This document shows, in pieces, positions 51,278 through 59,955 of a stretch of 64,000 nt of DNA. The position numbers were made by a program, and so were the translations under genes. How positions within the stretch are numbered: position 1 is the first letter of the stretch; every line of letters begins with the position of its first letter. The notes beneath the pieces were generated by a model that searched no databases, was not told the DNA's origin, and saw only the letters and a list, made by a program, of their open reading frames with translations. Source of the DNA: CAYFKJ01 sp964528595 (GTDB taxonomy: Bacteria; Pseudomonadota; Alphaproteobacteria; UBA2966); the NCBI GenBank assembly GCA_964528595.1, contig CAZGTM010000016.1, positions 1 through 64,000 on the forward strand, read 5' to 3'.

Positions 51278-52510
51278 TCACTTCGCGCCTTTCTGAAAAT
51301 ACTTGTCGATGGCGGTGACCAGTGCCGCGACGAGTTTGGCCCGCCGCTTTGGCGAAGTCAGCATCCGTTCATCCTCGGCATTCGACAGATAGCCCATCTC
51401 CACCAAAACGGACGGCACATCCGGCGCCTTGAGAACCGCGAAGCCGGCAAAGCGGTGGCTGCGGCGCAGCACCTTGACGCCGTCGGCCAGCTTGTTGACC
51501 GCAATGTTGGCGAAGGTGGCGGAGAGGTTCATGGTTTCGCGCTGGGCAAGATCGATCAGGATGTTGGCGACGTCCTCGCTTTGTTCGCCGAAATCCATGC
51601 CGGCGATGATGTCCGCCTTATTTTCCTTCCGCGCCAGGGCGGCGGCTTCCTTGTCCGACGCCCGCTCCGACAGGGTGTAGACGCTCGCCCCTCGGACGTT
51701 GCGCTTTGAGATACTGTCCGCGTGCAGGGAGATGAACAAGTCGCCGCGGGCCGACCGGCCTTTGGCGACGCGGTTGCGCAGGCGCACGAAGACGTCCCTT
51801 CCGCGCGTTAAGATAACCTTGTAACGCTTTGTTTTTAAAAGTTTATCCCGCAACTCTTTAGCGACGCCGAGGGTCACGTTCTTTTCATACACCCCGTGCA
51901 AGCCAATAGTTCCGGGGTCGACCCCGCCGTGACCCGGATCGATAACGATGACCGGTTTCGGGTTGGGCTTTTGGGCTGGTTTGGGCGGCGTGAACAGCAC
52001 CTTCGGTTTGTGCGTCGGCTTGCCCGTGCTGCGTTTGAATTGACTGCCGGCGACGCCGGCCAGGTCAATCACCAGACGATGTCCCGATCCGCCGCGCGGC
52101 GGTAGGGAAAATGCCCGGTGAACCTTCGCCGGACCCGTCAGGTCTACGACGACGCGCGATGTGCCCGCCGAAAACAAGCCGAACCGCATGCCCTTGATGA
52201 GTCCCTGATTGCGCATGACATCCGGCGCGACCTGCCAAGTCACCTCGTTCATGTCAACGACGGCGCGGTAAGGATTGTCGAGCAGGAAAACCTGGAATCC
52301 GACGCCTTCCGTCATGTCCAGGACAATGCGCGTCATGTCGGCATGAACGCCGGTACGCACGCCTGTGACGACCGGCGCGGCATGGCTTTGCCCTACCGCC
52401 GATAAACTGGAAATGAGGAAGCCGAGGCCAAAATAGATCAGCGTCCCGATGGCCAGGATGATTTTGCGCAGCACTGGGGTAAAGCCCTGTTCAAGAACAC
52501 TGGGCAACAT
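51278..52510 (-). CDS. N-acetylmuramoyl-L-alanine amidase (AMIN plus Amidase_3)
   Basis: A 410-residue periplasmic amidase that cuts the lactyl-peptide bond of peptidoglycan during cell separation. A signal-peptide-like hydrophobic helix is near residues 15-40, an AMIN targeting domain covers about 45-150, then a basic proline-rich linker. The zinc amidase domain (190-405) has IDPGHGG, ISLHADS and the late glutamate in LVEMGYLSN. It is the AmiA/AmiC type and is divergent from rne. Confidence 0.92.
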   Translation of the reverse strand: MLPSVLEQGFTPVLRKIILAIGTLIYFGLGFLISSLSAVGQSHAAPVVTGVRTGVHADMTRIVLDMTEGVGFQVFLLDNPYRAVVDMNEVTWQVAPDVMRNQGLIKGMRFGLFSAGTSRVVVDLTGPAKVHRAFSLPPRGGSGHRLVIDLAGVAGSQFKRSTGKPTHKPKVLFTPPKPAQKPNPKPVIVIDPGHGGVDPGTIGLHGVYEKNVTLGVAKELRDKLLKTKRYKVILTRGRDVFVRLRNRVAKGRSARGDLFISLHADSISKRNVRGASVYTLSERASDKEAAALARKENKADIIAGMDFGEQSEDVANILIDLAQRETMNLSATFANIAVNKLADGVKVLRRSHRFAGFAVLKAPDVPSVLVEMGYLSNAEDERMLTSPKRRAKLVAALVTAIDKYFQKGAK

Positions 52511-53020
52511 ATGGTATATTCTCCGCTCCCTCGCACTAGATATAATGCGAATTCGGGTAGGGACGCAATGGACAACACGTCAATACCCGCAAATCACGCC
52601 ACGGGCGAATTCGTTTGTCTTCGGCACGGTACTAAGACTATGATGCCGATGCGAATCTCTGTGGTCAGCTAATTCCCCTCATTTCGGGTGTTGGCGGCGC
52701 GGTATCCGAAGACCGGACCGCAGAAACAGGACGAAGGGGGCCGTCCCAAACCGTTTCTTAAAATACTCGGTAAGGGGTAACCGGCACTACCGCTTTTCTG
52801 TTTCGGCGAGTTCCATTCGGCCATCAGCGCCCAAGACGGTGCAGAGTTATGTTGAAACTGCGAGACAGGACCCCGGCAAACCGCGATGCGGTTGTCGGCG
52901 TCGGCGCCAACCATGAAGAAGTTGTTGGAGCCGGCCAGGTGAACCGATCTCGCCCATATATGAGCGGCGGCATTCCGCCTGTTATTCGCGCAGGAGGTCG
53001 GCCGTCCGAAGGTTAATATT
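52511..53020 (+). promoter_or_regulatory. 510-base gap before rne: divergent promoter region and probable long rne leader
   Basis: No coding sequence with supporting features is seen here. TATAAT at 52541-52546 would start an rne message with a leader of about 470 bases, though its -35 match is poor. Near the rne start are a small hairpin (GGCGG/CCGCC, 52966-52979) and a weak AAGG ribosome site. In E. coli the rne leader mediates autoregulation by RNase E; the same is possible here but not shown. Confidence 0.4.
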
Positions 53021-55687
53021 ATGGCCACGCGTATGCTTATTGACGCGGCCCATCCGGAAGAAACCCGGGTTGTGGTCGTTCGGGGAACGCGCCTCGAAGA
53101 ATTCGATATCGAATCAGCTACAAAACAACAGCTTAAAGGCAACATCTACCTTGCCAAAGTGACGCGCGTCGAGCCGTCGCTTCAGGCCGCTTTCGTCGAT
53201 TACGGCGGCAACCGGCACGGCTTCCTGCCGTTCAGCGAAATCCACCCCGACTACTATCAGATTCCCATCGAGGATCGCCAGGCGCTGCTGGAACAGGAAG
53301 CGTTCGAAGGCGCAGCCGAAGTAGCGGAAGAAGAGGCGGAAGCGGAACGAACCGCGCAGGCCGAGGAAAACGAGGACGACGAGCCCGAGGCGGAAGAGCT
53401 GGATGCCGAGGACGAGCTCAACGGCGGCGAAAATGCCGATAGCGAAGCCGACGGCCAAGACGACGCCGAGGCGGAAGCTGAATTGGCGGAACCGGGGGGC
53501 GATGCCGACGACGCTGACGCTGAGGACGGCGAGGACGCGCCTGCATCCGAGGAAGCGGAACTCGACGCCGGCGACGGTGAAGAAGCCGGTGACGTCAGCC
53601 TCGACGAGCCCGATGACGGTGAACCGAAACCCCGCGGCCGCAATGTCGTGGCCGTGGGCGGTGATGAACTGGATGACGTTTCCCGCCCCCGCCGCCGGCC
53701 GCAACGGCGCTATAAGGTTCAGGAAGTCATTAAACGCCGTCAGATTCTTTTGGTGCAGGTCGTCAAGGAAGAACGCGGCAACAAGGGCGCCGCGCTCACC
53801 ACTTACCTGTCACTGGCCGGCCGCTATTGCGTGCTGATGCCCAACACAGCCCGAGGCGGCGGCGTCAGCCGCAAGATCACCAGCCAGTCAGACCGCAAAA
53901 AACTCAAGGGCGTCATCGACGGCCTGAAGGTCCCGACCGGCATGGGGCTCATCGTCCGCACCGCCGGCCAATCGCGCAGCAAGGCGGAAATCAAGCGGGA
54001 CTACGAGTATTTGATGCGCTTGTGGGACAGCGTGCGCGAACTGACGCTCGAATCGACGGCGCCCAGTCTGACCTACGAGGAAGCCAACCTCATCAAGCGC
54101 TCGATCCGGGACCTTTACTCCAAGGAAATAGACGAGGTGCTGGTCGAGGGCGATGAAGGCTACAAGGCCGCCAAGAGCTTCATGAAGATGCTGATGCCCT
54201 CCCACGCCAAGCGGGTACAGCCTTACGCCGACCGTATCCCATTGTTCCACCGTTACCAGGTCGAGCAGCAGTTCGATTCAATGCACAGCCCGACCGTTCA
54301 GCTTAAATCCGGCGGCTATATCGTCATCAGCCCGACGGAAGCGCTGGTGGCCATCGACGTCAACTCGGGCCGCTCCACGCGTGAACGCAACATCGAGGAA
54401 ACGGCCTACCGCACCAATCTGGAGGCGGCGGAAGAAGTCGCCCGTCAGCTTCGCCTGCGGGACCTCGCCGGTCTGGTGGTCATCGATTTCATCGACATGG
54501 ACGAATCGCGCAACGCCCGGAACGTCGAACGGCGGTTGAAGGAAAAACTGAAATCGGACCGCGCGCGCATCCAGGTCGGACGCATTAGCCCCTTCGGCCT
54601 GCTGGAGATGTCGCGCCAGCGGCTGCGCCCCAGCCTGATCGAAGCCAGCACCGAAGTCTGCGCCCATTGCGAGGGCACCGGCGTGGTGCGCTCAATCGAA
54701 AGCTCTGCACTTCACGTGCTGCGGGCGGTCGAGGAAGAGGGCATTCGCGGCAGGGCCGCCGAAATACTCATCCACGTGGCGACGCCAGTGGCGCTTTACC
54801 TGCTCAACCAAAAGCGTGACGGCGTATTGCTGCTGGAGGAGCGCTTCAAGATGCGCATCGGCATCGGCGCCGACGAAAGCCTGGTGCCGCCGGATTACCG
54901 CCTGGAGCGGGTACGGACGCACAGCGGCGACGTCGAGGAAATCGAACCGGTGTCCGAAGTGATAATCGTGGAACCGGAGGAGTCCGAAAGCGACGACGAA
55001 GCCCAGCCCAAAAAACGGCGCCGGCGCGGCAAGCGCGGCGGCAGACGCCGTCGGAGCAAGGCCGAGAGCGCCGAGGCCGCTGAAACCGCCGGCGAGACGA
55101 CGGCCGAAGACAAAGCCGAGACGGACGACGCTGACGCCGTGGACAAGACCGCGACGGCTGAAAGTGACGACAAAGATAGCGGCGTGTCGGAGGAGAAACC
55201 CCGCCGCCGCCGACGTCGTCGGCGCAGCCGCAAAAGCGCTGCCGAAACGCCGGCCGAATCCGACGCCCAGGAAGGCGCGGAAAAGACGCCCGAAGAAAGC
55301 GAAAAAGAGGCGGAGGAAACCGATGCCGCCGCAGCGCCCGCTGCGGACGAGCCGATGGCCGAAGAACCCGTCGCCGATGAGCCGCCGGTAGAGGCCCCGG
55401 AGGCCGCCGAAGACACCTCTGAGGATATCGAGGCTCAAACGGAACCGGAACCCGAGGCGGCCGACTTTGCCGATGAAGTTGCGGAGGCGGAGCCGTCAGC
55501 CGAGGCAGACCTCGAACCGGCACTCGCCGCCGATGCCGAACCGGTCACGGCGGAAGTCGTCGAACCGGTAACGGAAATCGCCACGCCTCAAATCGTCGCC
55601 ACCGAGCCCGCTGCGGAAGAAGTGGCGGAGGCGGCCGACGACGATACCCCAAAATCCCGGCGCCGCGGATGGTGGCAGCGGGGATAG
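53021..55687 (+). CDS. rne: Ribonuclease E
   Basis: An 888-residue endoribonuclease that starts mRNA decay and processes rRNA and tRNA. The N-terminal S1 domain is split by an acidic, low-complexity insert of roughly residues 98-215, followed by the resumed RRRYKVQEV region. The catalytic DNase I-like domain has AIDVNSGR and VVIDFIDMD (metal Asp residues), and the zinc link is CAHC. The C-terminal part alternates arginine-rich RNA-binding and Glu/Ala-rich stretches and ends in RRRGWWQRG, like the GWW peptide that binds PNPase in Caulobacter. Acidic S1 inserts are common in alphaproteobacterial RNase E. Confidence 0.94.
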   Translation: MATRMLIDAAHPEETRVVVVRGTRLEEFDIESATKQQLKGNIYLAKVTRVEPSLQAAFVDYGGNRHGFLPFSEIHPDYYQIPIEDRQALLEQEAFEGAAEVAEEEAEAERTAQAEENEDDEPEAEELDAEDELNGGENADSEADGQDDAEAEAELAEPGGDADDADAEDGEDAPASEEAELDAGDGEEAGDVSLDEPDDGEPKPRGRNVVAVGGDELDDVSRPRRRPQRRYKVQEVIKRRQILLVQVVKEERGNKGAALTTYLSLAGRYCVLMPNTARGGGVSRKITSQSDRKKLKGVIDGLKVPTGMGLIVRTAGQSRSKAEIKRDYEYLMRLWDSVRELTLESTAPSLTYEEANLIKRSIRDLYSKEIDEVLVEGDEGYKAAKSFMKMLMPSHAKRVQPYADRIPLFHRYQVEQQFDSMHSPTVQLKSGGYIVISPTEALVAIDVNSGRSTRERNIEETAYRTNLEAAEEVARQLRLRDLAGLVVIDFIDMDESRNARNVERRLKEKLKSDRARIQVGRISPFGLLEMSRQRLRPSLIEASTEVCAHCEGTGVVRSIESSALHVLRAVEEEGIRGRAAEILIHVATPVALYLLNQKRDGVLLLEERFKMRIGIGADESLVPPDYRLERVRTHSGDVEEIEPVSEVIIVEPEESESDDEAQPKKRRRRGKRGGRRRRSKAESAEAAETAGETTAEDKAETDDADAVDKTATAESDDKDSGVSEEKPRRRRRRRRSRKSAAETPAESDAQEGAEKTPEESEKEAEETDAAAAPAADEPMAEEPVADEPPVEAPEAAEDTSEDIEAQTEPEPEAADFADEVAEAEPSAEADLEPALAADAEPVTAEVVEPVTEIATPQIVATEPAAEEVAEAADDDTPKSRRRGWWQRG

Positions 55688-55710
55688 CTCTGCTCAAACT
55701 GCTAACGACG

Positions 55711-55743
55711 AGGGCGGCCCCTGAAACGGTGGCCGCCCTTTTC
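55711..55743 (+). terminator. Rho-independent terminator after rne
   Basis: A nine-base stem (AGGGCGGCC with GGCCGCCCT), an 11-base loop and a short T run, 24 bases after the rne stop. It also lies 15 bases past the end of the converging aminotransferase and may serve both. Confidence 0.75.
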
Positions 55744-55757
55744 CGTTTGAGGCAATC

Positions 55758-56918
55758 CTATTTGGTCAGCCAGCCTTTGAGGCGCTCGGCCGCCTCCGCC
55801 ATATCTTCGTATTTTCCGGCGAAGGAGAAGCGCACATAGGCGGCGCCCCGGTCGGGATCAAAATCGATTCCGGGGGTTGCCGCGACGCCGGTTTCCGCCA
55901 ACATCCTGCGGCAGAATTCACTGGAATCGTTTGTCAGATTGCTGACGTCGGCAAAGATATAAAACGCCCCATCGGCCGGGGCCAGATTGTCGAATCCGGC
56001 CTTGGGCATTTCGCGCAGCAACATCTCCCGGTTACGGGCATACTCTGCGACCTTGGCGTTCAGTTCTTCGGTCGAAGCGAAGGCAGAGGTAGCGGCATGC
56101 TGCGACAGCGTCGGCGGCGAGATGTAGAAGTTCTGCGCCAGCCGCTCCACTGGCCGGACGAGATCCTCCGGCAATACCATCCAGCCCAAGCGCCAGCCAG
56201 TCATGGCGAAATACTTGGAAAAACTGTTCACCGCCACGGCGTGATCGTCCAGCGCCACGATGGTTTCCGCGGCGTCGCCGTAGGTAATGCCGTGATAAAC
56301 CTCGTCTGAAATGATTCGGATGCCGTGCTCGCGGCAATGATCGACCAGCGCCGAAAGCGCGGCATGGTCGAGCATTGTGCCTGTCGGGTTGGCGGGACTG
56401 GCGATTAACAAGCCATCGAGCTTGCCCCCATCGGCCGCCGCCCGCGCCAACAACTCCGGCGTGGGTTGAAAACGCGTTTCCGGCCCGGTCAGGATAGTCA
56501 CCGCTTCGATGCCGAGACCGGCCATGATGTTGCGGTAAGCGGGGTATCCCGGGGCCGCCAGGGCAATCCGGTCGCCCGCGTCGAAGGCCGCCATAAAAGT
56601 TAAAAGAAAACCGCCTGATGACCCGGTCGTGACGACGATGCGCGCCGGATCGGTCGCCACGCCATAACTTTCAATGTAGTGGGCTGCGATGGCCGCCCGC
56701 AGTTCCGGCAGTCCGAGGGCCTCGGTATAGCCCAACGCGTCGGCCCGGCTAAGAGAGGCTTGCGCGGCTTCGACAACGGCCGCCGGCGCGCCCCCCGCCG
56801 GTTCGCCGACCTCCATGTGCAGGACGTCGCCGCCCGCCGCCGCGCGTTCATTGGCGGCTTTCATGACCTCCATGGCGAAGAACGGCGTGATCGGCTTGGT
56901 CCGTCGTGCGACCTTCAT
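55758..56918 (-). CDS. Class I/II PLP-dependent aminotransferase
   Basis: A 386-residue fold-type I aminotransferase. The PLP lysine is in NSFSKYFAMTGWRLGW, the pyridine-binding aspartate in IISDEVYHG, and ASPANPTG is the usual Asn motif. It resembles aspartate/aromatic or MalY-like enzymes; the amino donor is not clear. The ATG at 56918 is chosen over a TTG two codons earlier. It follows the gamma-glutamyltransferase-like gene by 36 bases on the same strand. Confidence 0.88.
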   Translation of the reverse strand: MKVARRTKPITPFFAMEVMKAANERAAAGGDVLHMEVGEPAGGAPAAVVEAAQASLSRADALGYTEALGLPELRAAIAAHYIESYGVATDPARIVVTTGSSGGFLLTFMAAFDAGDRIALAAPGYPAYRNIMAGLGIEAVTILTGPETRFQPTPELLARAAADGGKLDGLLIASPANPTGTMLDHAALSALVDHCREHGIRIISDEVYHGITYGDAAETIVALDDHAVAVNSFSKYFAMTGWRLGWMVLPEDLVRPVERLAQNFYISPPTLSQHAATSAFASTEELNAKVAEYARNREMLLREMPKAGFDNLAPADGAFYIFADVSNLTNDSSEFCRRMLAETGVAATPGIDFDPDRGAAYVRFSFAGKYEDMAEAAERLKGWLTK

Positions 56919-56954
56919 ATGCAAACCTGTCTCAACAGATGTTCCGGCTAGGGA

Positions 56955-58580
56955 TTAGAATTCGCCGCCGACGGCCAAGCCGTAGCCGCGCTGGTCGCTG
57001 CGGTATTCACACTTTACGTTTTCGCCGCTCAGCCCGCCGGGGCACAGGATGGCATTCACCCGACCAAGCGACGGCGCCATCCTCAGGGTGTGGCCCCGCC
57101 GGCGCATGTTGGCGACGATATCGCCGTTCATATCCGGCTCCACATAGACCAGATCCGGATTACCAGGGTGAAAGACCCGGGGCGCACCGAGGACATTCGT
57201 CAATGATCCGGTTTCGATCGCCACCAGCGCGCCCTGCGCCAGCGCCGCCGGTGCGGCGGGCCCGCCGGATGCCGCAGCCGCCATGATCACGCTGCCTTCC
57301 GGCCCGACCACCAGCGACGGTCCGAGAAACTCGAAATCGCTTTGAATCGGGGGGGCTGCGAACACAATGCCGGTCAAACGGTCGGCCCGGCCGGCGCCGA
57401 ACGCCCGGCCCATGGAAAGTGTGCAGGTGACAGCCGATCCTTCACGGTCGACGACGGCGAAGCCGGTCGAACCTCCTTCACCCAATTCCGGACTAAGGGC
57501 CGGTTGCCGCGATTTGGGCATCGGCGGATGACGGTTGGGTAGATAACCGGTCATGAGAGCGTGGGCCCGGAACGACGACAAAGGCCGTTTGGCATTGACG
57601 CGGCGGTCGCCGTACGCACGGGCCGAAACCTCCGCCAACAGATGTGTGCGCTGGGCGTCCTTGGCTTTCGACAAACGTTGGTTTTCGTTCAGCATGGCCC
57701 ACATTTGGCCGGCGATCGCACCGCCGCCCATCGGGCTGGGACTGGTGTGGTAGACGAACTTTCCGGTGTTCATCGAAATCGTGTCGTGCCAGGACGGCCG
57801 GTAGCCCCTCAGGTCTGAAAGTTCAACGACCCCGCCCAGCGCCCGCGCGCCGCTGACGAAGTTCAGGGCGGCCGGTCCGATGTAGAGCTCACCCGGCCCG
57901 CGCACGCGAATTTGCGCCAGCACGGCCGAGAGCGGGACTTGGGAAAGCGTATTTCCTTCCCTGAGCGTCTTGCCGCTCGGCGTCATGAAGATAGAACGCA
58001 GCCCCTGCTCCGCCGCCAGAAGGGGACGGGCCGCAACCAGAGGTCCGGCCAGGGCGCGTGAAACGGTATGGCCGCGCCGCGCCAGAATTTCAGCCGGCGA
58101 CACAAGGGCGGCCCAACTCGTACGGCCATAACGGCTATGCAGCGCCGCCATGCCGCGCACCGTGCCCGGCACCGCGACGATGCCGCCCCGGGCCGGGCGG
58201 CCCGGCAGGAAATTGATGGTTTCAGCCGTTTGCGTGGCGGCGTCGTAGATTACACAAACCCCGCCACCGCCAAGGGATGCCGCCGACGGGTAGGTGACGG
58301 CCATCGAAAACGCCAGAGCCACGGCGGCGTCCGCGGCCGTGCCGCCGGCCGCCAATACGTCCTGAGCGACCAAGGCCGACCGCGGCTCGTCCGCCGCCAC
58401 GCCGCCGACAAAGCCGTCGATAACCTCGCCCAGCTCCAAGGTGGTAATCTCCGGCTCGTTAGAACACGCTGCGAGCAGGGCCACGCCGAGGGCAAGGGGA
58501 AGCCAGCCGCGTTGACGGCGCCCTCGACCAGTTTTACGCTGAACCACCTTCACGGGAGTCCGCTCGTTGTCCAACTCCAT
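56955..58580 (-). CDS. Gamma-glutamyltransferase-like lipoprotein with atypical nucleophile
   Basis: A 541-residue Ntn-hydrolase of the gamma-glutamyltransferase family. A basic N-terminus and hydrophobic stretch end in the lipobox LAAC39, so it is probably a lipoprotein. At the self-cleavage site, where E. coli has TTHYSVVD with the first Thr as nucleophile, this protein has STGFAVVD (Ser371-Thr372). Processing by Ser371, use of Thr372, or loss of activity are all possible. The ATG at 58580 has no good ribosome site and overlaps the divergent gene's start; internal GTG codons near residue 10-12 are alternatives. Confidence 0.8.
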   Translation of the reverse strand: MELDNERTPVKVVQRKTGRGRRQRGWLPLALGVALLAACSNEPEITTLELGEVIDGFVGGVAADEPRSALVAQDVLAAGGTAADAAVALAFSMAVTYPSAASLGGGGVCVIYDAATQTAETINFLPGRPARGGIVAVPGTVRGMAALHSRYGRTSWAALVSPAEILARRGHTVSRALAGPLVAARPLLAAEQGLRSIFMTPSGKTLREGNTLSQVPLSAVLAQIRVRGPGELYIGPAALNFVSGARALGGVVELSDLRGYRPSWHDTISMNTGKFVYHTSPSPMGGGAIAGQMWAMLNENQRLSKAKDAQRTHLLAEVSARAYGDRRVNAKRPLSSFRAHALMTGYLPNRHPPMPKSRQPALSPELGEGGSTGFAVVDREGSAVTCTLSMGRAFGAGRADRLTGIVFAAPPIQSDFEFLGPSLVVGPEGSVIMAAAASGGPAAPAALAQGALVAIETGSLTNVLGAPRVFHPGNPDLVYVEPDMNGDIVANMRRRGHTLRMAPSLGRVNAILCPGGLSGENVKCEYRSDQRGYGLAVGGEF

Positions 58581-59934
58581 GCCGCGATTACTTCATACGA
58601 CCGTGATGTGGGCTCTAATTTGGATGTTCGCCGTCCCAATTGGACCGGCATCTTCGGCGCAGATCAAATTGATCCGGGACGCCGAGATCGAACATAGCAT
58701 CCGCGATTGGGTTTCGCCACTGTTCAGCGCGGCGGGCCTGACATCGGGTGCCGTGCGCATTCACATCGTCGCGGATCGTGATCTGAACGCCTTCGTGGCC
58801 GGCGGTCAGAATATTTTCGTCAACACCGGTTTGCTGATGTCGGCCGAGACGGTCAACGAAATCGTCGGTGTTCTAGCCCACGAAACAGGCCACATCGCCG
58901 GCGGACATCTGGTTCGGCTCCGCGACGCCATGAAGAGCGCCAACGCCCAGGCCATCGTCGCCATGGTCCTGGGCATTGCAGCGATTGTCGCCGGTCAGGG
59001 CGACGTCGGCGGCGCCGTCTTTTCAGGCGGTCAGCAGGTCGCCCAAGGATCCCTGCTCAAATACAACCGGACTCAGGAATCGGTGGCCGACCAGATGGCG
59101 ATCAAGCTTCTTCGCGACACCGGTCAGTCACCGGCCGGTATTCTGACCTTTCTGGAACGCATGAGAGGCCAGGAAGCCCTTGTCACGGCCAACCAGGATC
59201 CCTACGTCCGCAGCCACCCGCTGACGCGAGACCGCATCGCCGCACTTCGCACCGTCGTCGAGCAAAGCGGGCCGCCGCCCGCTGACGTGGAAGCCAACCG
59301 AAGGCTTGCCCGGCTGCAAGCCAAAATATTTGCCTTTTTCGAATCCCCAAGCCGGACGCTGCGCAAGTACCCCGAAACCAATTCCAGCATACCGGCCCGG
59401 TTCGCCAGGGCGGTGGCCTATCACCGCGATTCGGACCTGCCTGCGGCGCGCCGCGAAATCGATAATTTGCTGAAAGCCTATCCCGATGATCCCTACTTTC
59501 ACGAATTGAAGGGGCAGATCCTGTTCGAGCAGGGCAACGCCGGCGAGGCAGTGGCGCCCTTGCGCCGGGCTAACGCGCTGATGCCCAAAGAGCCCTTGTT
59601 GTTGATGGCGCTGGGCCAAGCGCAAATCGCCACGGCGGATCCATCGCTCGTTCACGAGGCCATCGCGCACCTTGAGGCCGCCGTCAGCCTCGAGCGTGAT
59701 CTCGCCTCCGCCTGGCGCCAGTTGGCCATCGCTCTGGGGCGCGACGGTCAGATCGCAAAATCGTCGCTGGCCAGCGCAGAGTACGCTTTGCTGACCGGTC
59801 GTCCGCTTGATGCCCGCATGTTCGCCCGCCGGGCCCTGGACCAGATGCCCCATGGATCCACGGGCCGTATCCGGGCTTTGGATATTCAAAGATCGGTGGA
59901 TCGGGAACTCAAGAAGCGGGCTAAGCGCCAATAA
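58567..59934 (+). CDS. M48 family metalloprotease with TPR region (BepA-like)
   Basis: A 455-residue secreted protease. A signal-peptide-like N-terminus (to about ASSAQ) leads to an M48 zinc peptidase domain with HETGH (HEXXH) and the third-ligand region NRTQESVADQMA, then tetratricopeptide repeats from about 275. BepA-type proteins degrade or chaperone misassembled outer-membrane proteins in the periplasm. The TTG at 58567 has GGGAG eight bases upstream; an ATG at 58579 is the alternative. Either way it overlaps or abuts the start of the divergent gene. Confidence 0.87.
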   Translation: MSNSMPRLLHTTVMWALIWMFAVPIGPASSAQIKLIRDAEIEHSIRDWVSPLFSAAGLTSGAVRIHIVADRDLNAFVAGGQNIFVNTGLLMSAETVNEIVGVLAHETGHIAGGHLVRLRDAMKSANAQAIVAMVLGIAAIVAGQGDVGGAVFSGGQQVAQGSLLKYNRTQESVADQMAIKLLRDTGQSPAGILTFLERMRGQEALVTANQDPYVRSHPLTRDRIAALRTVVEQSGPPPADVEANRRLARLQAKIFAFFESPSRTLRKYPETNSSIPARFARAVAYHRDSDLPAARREIDNLLKAYPDDPYFHELKGQILFEQGNAGEAVAPLRRANALMPKEPLLLMALGQAQIATADPSLVHEAIAHLEAAVSLERDLASAWRQLAIALGRDGQIAKSSLASAEYALLTGRPLDARMFARRALDQMPHGSTGRIRALDIQRSVDRELKKRAKRQ

Positions 59935-59955
59935 CGGCGGGAGGGACGGCACGCC

